From contig NZ_QJJJ01000002.1 in assembly GCF_003201865.1 (NCBI RefSeq), forward strand, positions 186,001 to 250,000: a DNA stretch of 64,000 bases, written 5' to 3'. A model generated the notes under the pieces. It had not been told where the DNA came from and made no database searches. It saw nothing but the letters and a program-made list of their open reading frames with translations. Both the position numbers and the translations under genes were made by a program. Positions 7,518-16,845 of this stretch are shown here, in pieces. Position 1 is the first letter of the stretch, and each line of letters begins with the position of its first letter. Source of the DNA: Methylobacterium sp. B4. GTDB taxonomy: Bacteria > Pseudomonadota > Alphaproteobacteria > Rhizobiales > Beijerinckiaceae.

Positions 7518-8816
7518 ATGACGCACGAACTCGAAACCGCCGCCCGGGAGCGCGGCATCAAGTATTTCCTCGTGTCCTACACCGACCTGTTCGGCACCCA
7601 GCGCGCCAAGCTGGTGCCGGCGGCGGCCATCGGCAGCACCTGCCGCAACGGCGCGGGCTTTGCCGGCTTCGCGACCTGGCTCGACATGAGCCCCGCCGAC
7701 GCCGACCTGCTGGCCATGCCCGATGCGGAAGGGTTGATCCAGCTGCCCTGGAAGCCGGAAGTGGGCTGGCTGCCCGCCGACCTCGTGATGAACGGCAAGG
7801 CGGTCGAGCAGGGCCCGCGCAACATCCTCAAGCGCCTGATCGCGGAGGCCGCCCGCGAAGGTCTTCAGATGAAGAGCGGCGTCGAGTGCGAGTTCTTCCT
7901 GATCACGCCCTGCGGCTCGGAGCCCGCCGACACCGCCGACAAGCAGACCAAGCCCTGCTACGACCAGTCCGCCCTGATGCGCCGCTACGAGGTGATCACC
8001 GAGATCTGCGACGCGATGCTGAGCCTCGGCTGGAAGCCCTACCAGAACGACCACGAGGACGCGAACGGCCAGTTCGAGATGAACTGGGACTACGACGACG
8101 CGCTGATCACCGCCGACCGGCACGCGTTCTTCAAGTATATGACCCGCTCGATCGCCGAGAAGCACGGCTTCCGCGCGACCTTCATGCCCAAGCCCTTCAT
8201 GGATCTCACGGGCTCGGGCTGCCACGCCCACGTCTCGCTCTGGCGCGACGGCCAGAACGTGTTTGCCGACCGCTCGGACGAGATCGGCCTGTCGCAGATC
8301 GGCTACCACTTCATCGGCGGCCTGATCCACTCGGCCGACGCGCTCGCCGCCCTGACGAACCCTTGCGTGAACTCCTACAAGCGCATCAACGCGCCGCGCA
8401 CCACCTCCGGCGCGACCTGGGCCCCCAACACCGTGACCTATACGGGCAACAACCGCACCCACATGATCCGCATTCCGGACGGCGGGCGCTTCGAGTTCCG
8501 CCTCGCGGACGGCGCGGCCAACCCCTACCTGCTCCAGGCGGGCATCCTCGCCGCCGGCCTCGACGGCATCCGTGAGCGGCGCGATCCGGGCCGGCGTCTC
8601 GACATCAACATGTACACCGACGGGCACACGGTCGAGGGCGTCAAGCGCCTGCCGCTCAACCTGCTCGATGCCCTGCGCGCCCTCGAGGCGAGCCCGGTGC
8701 TCAACGAGGCGCTGGGCGCCTTCGTGCCGAGCTACTCCAAGCTCAAGCGCCAGGAATGGGACGATTACTGCCGCCACCTGACGCAGTGGGAGCGCGACAC
8801 CACGCTCGACTGCTGA
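7518..8816 (+). CDS. gmaS: Gamma-glutamylmethylamide synthetase (type III glutamine synthetase family, GlnT-like)
   Basis: 432 aa, ATP-dependent ligation of methylamine to the gamma-carboxyl of glutamate, the first step of the N-methylglutamate pathway. GS-fold signatures: YTDLFGTQRAKLVP near residue 18, metal-site VECEFFLI, NGQFEMNWDYDDAL, KPFMDLTGSGCHAHVSLW (nucleotide/glutamate site) and RIPDGGRFEFRLADGAANPY. The ATG at 7518 is preceded by GGGAGGA. It follows mgsC across an intrinsic-terminator-like hairpin. Within the family, GlnT and GmaS are close; the mgs and mgd neighbours decide for GmaS. Confidence 0.9.
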   Translation: MTHELETAARERGIKYFLVSYTDLFGTQRAKLVPAAAIGSTCRNGAGFAGFATWLDMSPADADLLAMPDAEGLIQLPWKPEVGWLPADLVMNGKAVEQGPRNILKRLIAEAAREGLQMKSGVECEFFLITPCGSEPADTADKQTKPCYDQSALMRRYEVITEICDAMLSLGWKPYQNDHEDANGQFEMNWDYDDALITADRHAFFKYMTRSIAEKHGFRATFMPKPFMDLTGSGCHAHVSLWRDGQNVFADRSDEIGLSQIGYHFIGGLIHSADALAALTNPCVNSYKRINAPRTTSGATWAPNTVTYTGNNRTHMIRIPDGGRFEFRLADGAANPYLLQAGILAAGLDGIRERRDPGRRLDINMYTDGHTVEGVKRLPLNLLDALRALEASPVLNEALGAFVPSYSKLKRQEWDDYCRHLTQWERDTTLDC

Positions 8817-8983
8817 TCGGCATCTGCCTCGTCGGACAAAGGAGGCGGGCGGCTGCGGCCCGCGATGACGGTTGCCCGGCGGCCCGCACCGGCGCTATCG
8901 AAAAGCCCGTTCGGCTCACCGGTCCCCGGCCGAGCCGCTCCGGCCCCGGCGGAGCGCGCAGGGGATGACGAACGGAGCGGCCG

Positions 8984-9469
8984 ATGCGCATGCTGGGACG
9001 CCTCCTCCTGGCGGCCTTCGCCCTTGTGATGGCGATTCCCGCCGGGGCGCTGACGCTCGGTGCCGGCGTGCTCCTCGATCCGGGTCTGCGCGACGCGTTC
9101 GGCCGCCTCGGTCTCGTCGGTCTGTTCGCCGGCCTGTCGGATCTCGCGCAGGGCCTCCCGCCGGAGATGGCGGTGATGGCGATCCTCGTGCTGATCCAGG
9201 CGCTCGGCCTTCTGCTCATCCTGCCGCCCACGCTCGCGGCCCTGATCGGCGAGACGCTCGGGCTGCGCTCGCCCGTCTGGTACGGCGGCGCGACGGGCGC
9301 GCTCACCGCGCTCCTGCCCTGGCTCGCCCGCGGCGGCATCCCGCCCTCCGGTCCCGCCCTGGCGGCGGAGGCGCGCCTCTCCGCAATCCTCCTCGTGACC
9401 GGGGCCGTCTCCGGTCTCGTCTACTGGCTGATCGCCGGCCGCGAGGCCGGGACGCCGACGCGGCCGTAA
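8984..9469 (+). CDS. Small multi-pass membrane protein of unknown function
   Basis: 161 aa, very Leu/Ala/Gly-rich. Four hydrophobic segments are visible: residues about 5-30, 60-90, 98-116 and 130-150, with short loops, so an inner-membrane protein. It has no motif I recognise. It is 167 nt after gmaS in the same direction; the gap contains GC hairpins and no ribosomal cue for coupling, so it is probably independent of the methylamine genes. The ATG at 8984 is the first start in frame. Confidence 0.7.
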   Translation: MRMLGRLLLAAFALVMAIPAGALTLGAGVLLDPGLRDAFGRLGLVGLFAGLSDLAQGLPPEMAVMAILVLIQALGLLLILPPTLAALIGETLGLRSPVWYGGATGALTALLPWLARGGIPPSGPALAAEARLSAILLVTGAVSGLVYWLIAGREAGTPTRP

Positions 9470-9598
9470 CGTCCGCCGCATTTTTGGGGTGGACAGATGC
9501 CGGCCATCCCGTATGAAACTGAAGCTCGGTGCAGCCCCGGACCTCCGGTCCCTCGGCAGCACCCTCCGGTTCGCGGAGCGCTTCGCGAGCAGCCGGAT

Positions 9599-9673
9599 GC
9601 GGGCGTAGTTCAGTGGTAGAACGTCAGCTTCCCAAGCTGAATGTCGTCGGTTCGATCCCGATCGCCCGCTCCA
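9599..9673 (+). tRNA. tRNA-Gly (anticodon CCC), CCA encoded
   Basis: Full cloverleaf: acceptor GCGGGCG pairs with CGCCCGC (9663-9669); D-arm GTTCAGTGGTAGAAC; anticodon stem TCAGC/GCTGA with loop TTCCCAA, anticodon CCC; T-arm CGGTTCGATCCCG; discriminator T then CCA. It borders the accessory island to its right, and tRNA genes are common integration sites. I did not find a second copy of its 3' end further right in the window. Confidence 0.97.
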
Positions 9674-9902
9674 CCTAATTCCCTGCAATTACACGGGTTT
9701 ATGTCTATCTCGGAGTGTTCAGGCTTGTGTGAAATCCGGCCTGGGTCGGCTCGAATCGGCTGATATCGGCTCATAATCCACACTGGATTCCACACCGTCG
9801 ATCCACCTTCGGCCTCGCTTGCTGCGCATCCGTGCTTCACGGCGGGATTTACTCGAAGACGAACTGCGCAGCATCTCGCTACACACCGCGAAGCTAGGAC
9901 GA
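9674..9902. other. Non-coding left edge of the island
   Basis: 229 bp between the tRNA and the first leftward gene. It is less GC-rich than the flanks, with short TCGGCT repeats (9748-9775, for example TCGGCTCGAATCGGCTGATATCGGCT). No integrase gene or recognisable remnant is visible. Confidence 0.4.
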
Positions 9903-11045
9903 TCAGAGCGCCGCCCGCCGAACCGGGTTAGGTCCCCAGATGACGCGCCCGATCGTCAGCCCGAGCCTTCGTGCCGCCAGCGCAGCCATCACCATCCATC
10001 CCGCGGCCAGCCAGACGGCCTGAAGCAGCAGGCCCACGACATCGCCTAGGACGAGTGCGGCCGATCCTAGCAGCTTGAGCGCCGCCCGTGTCCTGCCACC
10101 CATGCCTTGTGCCAAGCGCCGAGCGCGACCGAGTTCCCCTACATCTCGCGCAACACCAAGAGCCTGAGCCGCACCTCGCTGACCAACCCGAGCTTCAAGC
10201 GCGACCATATCGTCACCGATGGAGGAGATCGTGCGCAGGGCACCAGGGCGGATCGCCCTCTGAGCGGCCAGCCGAGCCGCGGATAGGTCGAAGACACGGG
10301 CAGCCGCCACGGCCTCCTTCAGCGCGACCGTATCCATGGCCGAAACAGCCATTCCGGTGAGCTTTCCGGCTAGTTCGCGCGACAGAAGGCCCGCACGGCG
10401 AGTGGCCTTCAGCAGCCCCAATCCTCGGGCGGCAGGCGCCTTGGCCGCGATGCTGCCGCCGCCACTCGGCAAGAGAGCGGCGACCGTGAAGCCGGTCAAC
10501 GCGAGGCCAGCCGTTGAGAGGCCAAGGATGACCTTGTCGTAGGGCTCGCCTTGAATCAGCTTGCCGCCTTCCTGCCAGAGGTCTCGCACATCACCGATGC
10601 CAACGATGTCGGCGGTGAGCGCGCCTGCCATGCCCGACCATGTGTCGGCAGCGCCGGAGGTGACACCATCAAGGAACTTCTCTCCGGCATCGTCTTCGGA
10701 CGGTGTGACCAGCGATCCGAGTTTTGCGCGGCGATCAGCATCAACCTTTAAGCCTTGGGCCGCGGCGAGATCGAGGAAGCTGCGGGCGAGATCGTCGTCG
10801 CCCTTGCTCAAAGCGTCGTCGATCTCTGCTGCGATCCGCTGTTCCGTGGCGACCGCTGGCAGTCGGAGTTCCGTCAATTGCACAGGGTCGTCCGCGGCCT
10901 GGAGGAGGCCAACGCTCGTGACAGCCTCCGGCAGGACCATCGCCCCGCTCAGGATCACGATGACCACGAGAGCGCCTGCCGCTGAGCGCCGCAGAGGTGC
11001 TGATCTGACAACGACCACGCGACTGATCTCACTCGGAACGTCCAC
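9903..11045 (-). CDS. Hypothetical membrane protein
   Basis: About 380 aa from a GTG at 11045 (VDVPSEISRVVVV). This start puts a hydrophobic stretch (AAGALVVIVILSGAMVLPE) near the N-terminus as a signal or anchor. The frame is open further upstream (an ATG at 11219), but that would overlap the divergent gene at 11205. Central residues about 185-215 (VILGLSTAGLALTGFTVAALL) and the C-terminus (ALKLLGSAALVLGDVVGLLLQAVWLAAGW) are also hydrophobic. The middle is Ala/Arg-rich and helical. I do not recognise a family. First gene of the island, pointing at the tRNA. Confidence 0.6.
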   Translation of the reverse strand: MDVPSEISRVVVVRSAPLRRSAAGALVVIVILSGAMVLPEAVTSVGLLQAADDPVQLTELRLPAVATEQRIAAEIDDALSKGDDDLARSFLDLAAAQGLKVDADRRAKLGSLVTPSEDDAGEKFLDGVTSGAADTWSGMAGALTADIVGIGDVRDLWQEGGKLIQGEPYDKVILGLSTAGLALTGFTVAALLPSGGGSIAAKAPAARGLGLLKATRRAGLLSRELAGKLTGMAVSAMDTVALKEAVAAARVFDLSAARLAAQRAIRPGALRTISSIGDDMVALEARVGQRGAAQALGVARDVGELGRARRLAQGMGGRTRAALKLLGSAALVLGDVVGLLLQAVWLAAGWMVMAALAARRLGLTIGRVIWGPNPVRRAAL

Positions 11046-11204
11046 GGCGCATCCATGTAATAGCGCGAGACGCTGACGACCATCCTTCCAGAGCGCCGCG
11101 GGTTCTTCTGGGTGACCGTGCGACAACCGGGTGAGGGTATGTAGCCGGAACCGCTCCCCTCTGGCCCTGTTGGACCGAATTATCTCATCTTCGAAGGAAG
11201 CTTC

Positions 11205-11609
11205 ATGCGTAAGGGTCATCTCGTTCTTACCGCCGCCGCCATGCTCGGCCTCGGCTCGATGGCTGCTTCCGTGACTCCGGCGGAAGCTGGATGGCGCGGT
11301 GGCTACGGTGGCTATCACGGCGGCTACGGATACCGTGGTGGCTACGGTGGATATCGCGGCGTTGGCTTCCGTCGCGGTTATGGCGGCTACGGATACCGCG
11401 GCTATGGCTACCGTCGCGGCATTGGACCGGGCGCAGCGATCGGCCTGGGTATTGCTGGTCTCGCAGCGGGAGCGATCGCCGCCAACTCCTATGGCTACGG
11501 CGGTTACGGCTACGGACGTCCGGTCGGCTACTACGGTGGCTACGGGTATGCCCCGGCTTACGGCTACGCGCCTGTCTACGGTGGCTACGGCGACGGCTAC
11601 GGCTGGTAA
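11205..11609 (+). CDS. Secreted Gly/Tyr/Arg-rich repeat protein
   Basis: 134 aa with a clear Sec signal peptide (residues 1-27, ending VTPAEAG). Residues 30-80 are near-perfect GGY/GYRG/RGGYGGY repeats; a short hydrophobic segment (IGLGIAGLAAGAIAA, about 85-99) follows; the tail repeats YGGYGY. Proteins of this build are common in Methylobacterium and Rhizobiales as small exported or outer-surface proteins, function unknown. Start ATG 11205 has GAAGGAAG upstream. A perfect intrinsic terminator follows 23 nt after the stop, so it is a single-gene unit. Confidence 0.8.
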   Translation: MRKGHLVLTAAAMLGLGSMAASVTPAEAGWRGGYGGYHGGYGYRGGYGGYRGVGFRRGYGGYGYRGYGYRRGIGPGAAIGLGIAGLAAGAIAANSYGYGGYGYGRPVGYYGGYGYAPAYGYAPVYGGYGDGYGW

Positions 11610-11632
11610 GCGACGGCCTAGAATGGACGGCG

Positions 11633-11658
11633 GGGCCGCCTGCGGGCGGCCCTTTTTT
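11633..11658 (+). terminator. Intrinsic terminator of the Gly/Tyr-rich protein gene
   Basis: GGGCCGCC (11633-11640), loop TGCG, GGCGGCCC (11645-11652), then six T. A perfect 8-bp stem. Confidence 0.9.
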
Positions 11659-12031
11659 GCGCATGCGCGTTCGATCGTTGGGATAAACTGTAGTAGCCGG
11701 ACCTCAGCACCCTGTACTTGCGCACGAAGTCCGCAGCGGGTGGGAGGCGAATTTCGGCGTTGGCGCTCTGCCGCCTCGCGACCCCACAACATCGACAATC
11801 TGACGATTTAGTCTGTAAGTTAAATCGGGCAAATGTCAATTCGATAAAAGTCATAACTTTGAGATACATCACACATCAGTTGTTGCCGCCGAAGCCTGTC
11901 CGTGCGAGTGTCGTTTAATGCGTTTCGGTCGATGCTGGCGCAGTCAGTTGGGCCTTGCGCTGTATTGAGTGAGCCTCTGGAACTGGCTCATCATGAGCAC
12001 TTCGCGGACACATGCATGGCGAGGTTTCGAG
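11659..12031. other. AT-richer intergenic region upstream of the aquaporin gene
   Basis: No convincing gene. It contains an AT-rich tract (11805-11880) that probably carries the aquaporin promoter. Frames crossing it have no codon structure. Confidence 0.4.
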
Positions 12032-12772
12032 ATGGATCATGATACGATACGCCGGGCGACCGCCGAGTTCTTCGGCACGTTCTGGCTGACCTTCGGCGGC
12101 TGCGGTGCCGCCGTTCTGTCCGCCGCATTTCCGGAACTCGGCATCGGCTTCCTCGGTGTCGCCTTTGCCTTCGGCCTCACGGTGCTTACGATGGCCTATG
12201 CGGTGGGCCATATCTCGGGCGGTCACTTCAACCCGGCCGTGACGCTTGGGCTCTGGTCGGCCCAGCGATGCGCGAACCGACATGTCCTGCCCTACATCGT
12301 TGCTCAAGTCATCGGTGCCGTCGTCGGCGCCGGAATCCTCTACCTGATCGCCTCGGGAAAGGCGGGCTGGGTCCCGAACGGTTTTGCCTCGAACGGCTAC
12401 GGCGATCTCAGCCCTGGCAAATTCAGCCTTGCCGCCTGCCTCATCATCGAGGTCCTGACGACCTTCTTCTTCATCTTCATCATCGTTGGAACGACGTCGA
12501 AGGGCGCAGCGATAGGTTTTGCTGGGATTCCGATCGGGTTCGCCCTCGTGCTAATTCACCTGATCTCGATCCCTGTGACCAACACATCGGTCAACCCAGC
12601 CCGTAGCACGGGACCAGCTTTGTTCGCAGGCGGCGAATATGTCATGCAACTGTGGCTGTTCTGGCTGGCGCCGATTGCAGGTGCGATTGCGGCCGGAGCA
12701 GTGGCTCGTTGGTTCTACGAACCTGCGGACGTGGTTGACACGACAATCGTCGAGAGACGGCCTGCCGTCTAA
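12032..12772 (+). CDS. aqpZ: Aquaporin Z-type water channel
   Basis: 246 aa MIP-family channel with six membrane segments. The two half-helix motifs are HFNPAVTLG (NPA at 67-69) and [11 protein letters not shown] (NPA at 188-190). The selectivity filter residues of water-selective AqpZ are present: Phe47, His176, Thr185, Arg191, so water rather than glycerol is expected. The ATG at 12032 ([17 protein letters not shown]) is chosen; an earlier ATG at 11969 adds residues without family similarity. It is isolated within the island, with no osmotic-response neighbour. Confidence 0.92.
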   Translation: MDHDTIRRATAEFFGTFWLTFGGCGAAVLSAAFPELGIGFLGVAFAFGLTVLTMAYAVGHISGGHFNPAVTLGLWSAQRCANRHVLPYIVAQVIGAVVGAGILYLIASGKAGWVPNGFASNGYGDLSPGKFSLAACLIIEVLTTFFFIFIIVGTTSKGAAIGFAGIPIGFALVLIHLISIPVTNTSVNPARSTGPALFAGGEYVMQLWLFWLAPIAGAIAAGAVARWFYEPADVVDTTIVERRPAV

Positions 12773-12794
12773 GCCCAGCAGTCGGGTTCTACAG

Positions 12795-13244
12795 TCAGTC
12801 GGCTTGTAGCGACCGCGGAACGATCCTGTGTCCCGGCCTTACAGGAAGTGGTAGGTCGAGGCGATCGAGTGTGGCTGCTACAGGTCGGAAACCATCCCCT
12901 GAACGACGGGCAAGACGCATCAGGTTTGGGCTATCGGCTTTAACCTCCAGGCCGTCGAACATTTCTCGGAGCCGCTTCTCCGTCAGAAGGCGGACCGTCC
13001 ACAGACCGCCCACGCTGCGTCCGAACTGAGGCCCATTTTTGGTGCGAAGCTCTGCAAGAACCTGGGCGCGAATGGCTTCTCCATACGTCTCGACATGCGC
13101 CCGCCACCGAGCCTGTTCGACGGCACGCTCGTACTCGGTCCGCACGTTGAGCAGTGGGAGTTGAGCCTCGCGGCGAAGAGCCTGCCGCCGAAGGATGCTG
13201 GAGAATATTGCAGCACGGTCGGCCAGAGCGTTGTTTGAATGCAA
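12795..13244 (-). CDS. Hypothetical protein
   Basis: 149 aa, charged, Arg/Leu/Ala-rich, with a predicted helical N-terminal half (RREAQLPLLNVRTEYERAVEQA region) and no signal or membrane segment. Ends 23 nt from the convergent aquaporin stop. No family recognised; its coding status rests on length and absence of a better reading on either strand. Confidence 0.45.
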   Translation of the reverse strand: MHSNNALADRAAIFSSILRRQALRREAQLPLLNVRTEYERAVEQARWRAHVETYGEAIRAQVLAELRTKNGPQFGRSVGGLWTVRLLTEKRLREMFDGLEVKADSPNLMRLARRSGDGFRPVAATLDRLDLPLPVRPGHRIVPRSLQAD

Positions 13245-13349
13245 TCAGCAACCTCCGAGGCACGACGCACCAGATGTGGAAGCGTCCGTCATGATGGTGG
13301 GACGGTGCCGAGATCGATCTTGGATGACCGATCAAGAACTAGCCGAGTG

Positions 13350-14225
13350 TCAGTGGTGCTGAGGTAGCGCCCGACCTGTCCGTTTCTCCCAAGTCTCTAA
13401 CAGGAAGAGCGCAGCAGCGCTCGATGTATGCAGGGCAAGTCGGGCAATACGGGCGTCAATCTTGGGATGCCCCCGTTCCCGACCATGGGCATCACCGGCA
13501 TGGGTCCTCAGCGCAGCCACTCCTTGAACGACCGTGGTCAAACCGCTCAAGATCGAACGCACATCGTTCGATATTTCGGCCGGAAGGTCGTCACGCCCTG
13601 CGTCGAGCGCTAGTGGTCCTCGAACTGCCTTGTAGAGGGAACTGAGATCGCGCTTTTCAGGGAGAGATTTGTCCATCTCAATGAGTATTGAACGACAAAG
13701 ACTCTCCAGTAATGACGAGGCGGAGGTCACCGCATCTTCTGGATCGTTCGTACAGTTTTCTAATGCTCTTTCCAGATCGGCTTGCACGGTGTCGAAGCGG
13801 AAGATGGCAATGCGCTGAGCTAAGCCTGCTGAAGCCGGTCCTGACTGCGTTGCAGGAAGACATCGCATCCTTCCATCAAACAGGCGTAGTACCAACCCAT
13901 TCGCCTGAAGACGGGCATTTAGGTATGCTATAACTTGTTCATGATGCTCAGTGTCACGGAAATCGGCAGGGTTAGCCGCGGCCTCAACGATGTTGTTCAG
14001 GACGACCTCAGCGTCAGATCGCTCCAGTACCTTCTCCAGCGACGCGTGGAGAGAAGGCAATCGCGATCCTTGCGTGACAACCTCCGCCCCGCAGGCCCGT
14101 AGAAAGCTCGCGATCTGCGGACCGCTCCGGTAGATGCCGATCGGTTTGAACTCGCCGACCCCAGGACCTCCGGAGATCACCTGAACAAGTGCTTCCATGA
14201 TCTGCGGTGCGATCCTAAGGCCCAT
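13350..14225 (-). CDS. Abortive-infection family protein (Abi C-terminal domain type)
   Basis: 291 aa. The C-terminal half (about residues 155-285) matches the Abi_C pattern: DPEDAVTSASSLLESLCRSIL, then a loop, LRTHAGDAHGRERGH, and a final helix ARLALHTSSAAALFLLETWE. The N-terminal half (about 1-130) is a less conserved partner domain. Proteins of this build occur in phage-defence loci, and its neighbours (Mrr to the right, a Kiwa-like pair further right) fit. Mechanism is unknown; family call from motif memory, so moderate confidence. Confidence 0.65.
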   Translation of the reverse strand: MGLRIAPQIMEALVQVISGGPGVGEFKPIGIYRSGPQIASFLRACGAEVVTQGSRLPSLHASLEKVLERSDAEVVLNNIVEAAANPADFRDTEHHEQVIAYLNARLQANGLVLRLFDGRMRCLPATQSGPASAGLAQRIAIFRFDTVQADLERALENCTNDPEDAVTSASSLLESLCRSILIEMDKSLPEKRDLSSLYKAVRGPLALDAGRDDLPAEISNDVRSILSGLTTVVQGVAALRTHAGDAHGRERGHPKIDARIARLALHTSSAAALFLLETWEKRTGRALPQHH

Positions 14226-14297
14226 TTCTTCCCGCTTGCTTGTAGTGCCGACCGAGTTTGGCTTGTCGTGATAGTAGATTTCATTCAGAGACGCCGA

Positions 14298-15221
14298 CTA
14301 CCCGTCGAAGAACTCCTCATCGAGCTTCTTGATCGTCAACGTCTCTTCGACGCGGCAGCCGACGCTGTGACGGATCATGAGACGGGCAAGTTGCGGGCCG
14401 TCGATGAGCACGATGCGCTTGCTCAAAAGGTCGGCGGTCTCCCGAGCGGCTGACGAAAAGGAGGAGGTCGTCACGAACAGGCCCTTCGTCGCCTTAAAAC
14501 GATCGAGGCTGCCGAAGAAGTCGCGGATGGCTGAGGCCCCGACGTTGTTGTCCGCCGCGTAGCGCTTCGCCTGCACGTAGATGCGATCGAGCCCGAGTGG
14601 GTCTTGGTCGATAACGCCATCCACCCCGCCATCACCTGACTTGCCGACAAGAGCACGGTCTAGGTCGTTAACCGAGCCGCCATAGCCCATCGCGATCAGC
14701 AAGCGCACGACAAGGCTCTCGAAGAAGGCCGGTGTCCCTGCCAAAACACGTTGGAGCAGTTCGCTCGCGAGTGCCGCTTCAAGCTGCCGTCCAGCCGCCC
14801 GCATTACCTCATCAGGTGTGAGGCTGGAGGAAGCTCCGCCCGCCTCCGCCGCGGCCTCGCCCTGAGTGTCACCATCATCCTGAGCAGAGCGGAATGTCTG
14901 GAACTCGGGGAACCTCGTGAGGAACCTGATGTCGATGCGCTCAGGAGGCTGGTTCAGCACCTCGCGGCCACGAGAGGTGATCTGGAAGTGCGCACGGCGC
15001 GTGAGTTCGATGAGCCCGGCCTTACCAAGATAGCTTTTGGCCCAATGCACGCGATTGGCGAAGGTCGTCTGGCGGCCGGACGGTAGAAGATGTGAATGCT
15101 CCTCGGGTGTCAGGTTGAACGACTCAGCTAGGCGCTCGACGACATCGCCGATGCGCACCTCGCCCGCCGCGGCCTCGCGTAAGACGGGCAACATCAGTGT
15201 CTGAAAATCAGGAATTGCCAT
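14298..15221 (-). CDS. mrr: Mrr-type restriction endonuclease (type IV)
   Basis: 307 aa. Residues 1-90 are the Mrr N-terminal winged-helix DNA-recognition domain (LPVLREAAAGEVRIGDVV, LPSGRQTTFANRVHWAKSYL). Residues about 160-290 are the PD-(D/E)xK nuclease: FFESLVVRLLIAMGYGG, GDGGVDG (Asp201) and VQAKRY (Gln217-Ala-Lys219), the Mrr QxK variant. It would cut foreign modified DNA. The gene follows the Abi-type gene in the same direction with a 72-nt gap, so the two may share a leftward transcript. Confidence 0.92.
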   Translation of the reverse strand: MAIPDFQTLMLPVLREAAAGEVRIGDVVERLAESFNLTPEEHSHLLPSGRQTTFANRVHWAKSYLGKAGLIELTRRAHFQITSRGREVLNQPPERIDIRFLTRFPEFQTFRSAQDDGDTQGEAAAEAGGASSSLTPDEVMRAAGRQLEAALASELLQRVLAGTPAFFESLVVRLLIAMGYGGSVNDLDRALVGKSGDGGVDGVIDQDPLGLDRIYVQAKRYAADNNVGASAIRDFFGSLDRFKATKGLFVTTSSFSSAARETADLLSKRIVLIDGPQLARLMIRHSVGCRVEETLTIKKLDEEFFDG

Positions 15222-15325
15222 CCGGGACGTTGATCCGGTGCAGTTGCGTCGCTGAGCGACGATACGCAGGTGCTAATCGTAGCGGCAATCGCAGAACTGA
15301 CCCCACGGCCGTTTCATAGACACCC

Positions 15326-16615
15326 GTGGCGCTCCAGCCGCGTTGGTCGTTAGCTGAAGCACTCGCCTTACTCGATATCACGGATTTGGCTTGCGAGATT
15401 GCGGATTTGAGGCAGCATCGCAGAATGCAGCTACCGAATACCGCCTCCTCGTCGGCCGCTCGTCAGCATCTTATCCCCAAAACTTACTCGGGCTGGGCGC
15501 TCGATCGAGCCATCGTTCTCGACTGTGCCTGTCCTGGTCTGCTGGCCTCAACCCTGTACTTCGGACCGACACGTCGGCAGGCCGTGTTCCTGGTGCTGGC
15601 GAGCTTCGACTGGCTCGGACAGGCCGAGATCGCCAGCCGTTTCCGCCGAGCGATTGAGGATCGCGATGCTCTAGGCCAAAGCGATGCGGCCGTGATCGGC
15701 CGGGCCATCCTGCTTCTTCGTCGCCCACGCGATTTCGTGCGCGCCCTCTTCGGCACCGTGCCGGACGGCCTGCTCGGCGCCATGCAGCGGCTCGGGCATG
15801 ACCCTGTTGGGGCTCCGGAGACCTACCGGGAGCTTCAGCGCCTGTTCTGCTCGGAGGCCCCGGCCGACAGGCGGCGGGTCAAGGTGCTCGGCCAGATGGC
15901 TGGTAGCCTTGTCGGCGCGCAGATCGAGATCGTCAGCCTGCTTGACCCCGTGCTGCTGCACCCGGCGTTCGTTGCGCTCGTCCACGAAACCGAGCAGGTC
16001 GCGGAACTCAACGCATCCCTGGCCTACGTCCGTGCACGCTGCTCAGGCGCCACCGATGAGGCGATCCGGTCTTCTCTGGCGAGGCTCAAGCCGGACGACC
16101 ATCGCTCAACCCTGTTTCGGTGGTGGAGCCATCGTTTCGATAGGTTGCCGCGCTCACTCGACACCCACGGTGACCCGACTCTCGTCATCCTTGGATCGGC
16201 CGAAGCGTTGTCGGATGCGGCCCGGCGGTACGCGAACTGCCTCAAGACCAAGGTTGGGCAGGTCTACCTCGGCAACTACCTCTACATTGAGTACCGGCCA
16301 GCAGCGCCGGGGCCGGGCGTCATTGCCGAACTACGCGCCACCACACACGGCTTTTTGCTCGAAGGTCTCTACGCCCGAAACAACTCTAGGGTGAATCAGG
16401 AGCGCGCCGCCGTCGTGCGGCGCAAGCTGGCGGCTTGCGGTATCGCTCTCTACGACCACGCTCCGGACGAACGGAGTATGGTCGCCGCAGCGGCGAAGAT
16501 ACTAAACTTCTTCAACTTTTTTGAACCTGATAACACAGGATGGGGTGTCGAGGCCGACGAGCCTCCGGCAAACGACCTGGAGAGGCTTGAGACTGTCGCG
16601 GAGGAGGCGGCCTGA
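15326..16615 (+). CDS. Uncharacterised 429-aa protein, first gene of an overlapping four-gene cassette
   Basis: 429 aa, begins GTG at 15326. N-terminal two thirds are helical and Leu/Ala/Arg-rich; the C-terminal part (about 285-375) has EALSDAARRYANCLKTK, then YLYIEYR, GVIAELRATTHGFLLEGLYARNN. That order (near-invariant Cys, short strands, then a Gly/Asn motif) recalls the C-terminal region of PcfJ-like proteins from conjugative elements; weak similarity, not proven. The acidic tail ends with a TGA that overlaps the next ATG (TGATG). Divergent from mrr. Confidence 0.6.
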   Translation: MALQPRWSLAEALALLDITDLACEIADLRQHRRMQLPNTASSSAARQHLIPKTYSGWALDRAIVLDCACPGLLASTLYFGPTRRQAVFLVLASFDWLGQAEIASRFRRAIEDRDALGQSDAAVIGRAILLLRRPRDFVRALFGTVPDGLLGAMQRLGHDPVGAPETYRELQRLFCSEAPADRRRVKVLGQMAGSLVGAQIEIVSLLDPVLLHPAFVALVHETEQVAELNASLAYVRARCSGATDEAIRSSLARLKPDDHRSTLFRWWSHRFDRLPRSLDTHGDPTLVILGSAEALSDAARRYANCLKTKVGQVYLGNYLYIEYRPAAPGPGVIAELRATTHGFLLEGLYARNNSRVNQERAAVVRRKLAACGIALYDHAPDERSMVAAAAKILNFFNFFEPDNTGWGVEADEPPANDLERLETVAEEAA

Positions 16616-16845
16616 TGGATGCACCCGCGTACCAGCATCCCGCGGCAGTCGAGATCATCCGCGACAAGCGCGGCGTCATCGTCAGTCGCGTCGAGGCGCA
16701 ATACCACACAAAGAGGACAGTCGCTCGCGACGCCCGCGGCCTCTTGGTCGGCCAGTACGATCATCGTGCCGATGTGACACGGGATACCCGCGGTATCGTC
16801 GTCGGCACCGGCAACCTGCTTCCGGCTCTGGTGCTACCGCGATGA
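16615..16845 (+). CDS. Small repeat protein of the four-gene cassette
   Basis: 76 aa made of three related beta-hairpin-like units: RDKRGVIVSRVEAQYHTK, RDARGLLVGQYDHRADV and RDTRGIVVGTGNLLP, i.e. a repeated RD-x-RG-x-x-VG pattern. Such units occur in phage and integrative-element small proteins of Rhizobiales; function unknown. Its ATG overlaps the previous stop and its TGA overlaps the next ATG (ATGA), so it is translationally coupled to both neighbours. Confidence 0.65.
   Translation: MDAPAYQHPAAVEIIRDKRGVIVSRVEAQYHTKRTVARDARGLLVGQYDHRADVTRDTRGIVVGTGNLLPALVLPR

Noticed and set aside
9610..9840. Possible leftward integrase fragment beside the tRNA
   Set aside because: Its C-terminal part is just the antisense of the tRNA and the rest has no integrase motif.
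11227..11664. Arg/Ser-rich minus-strand frame opposite the Gly/Tyr-rich protein
   Set aside because: Reading of the repeat-rich gene on the opposite strand; no independent support.
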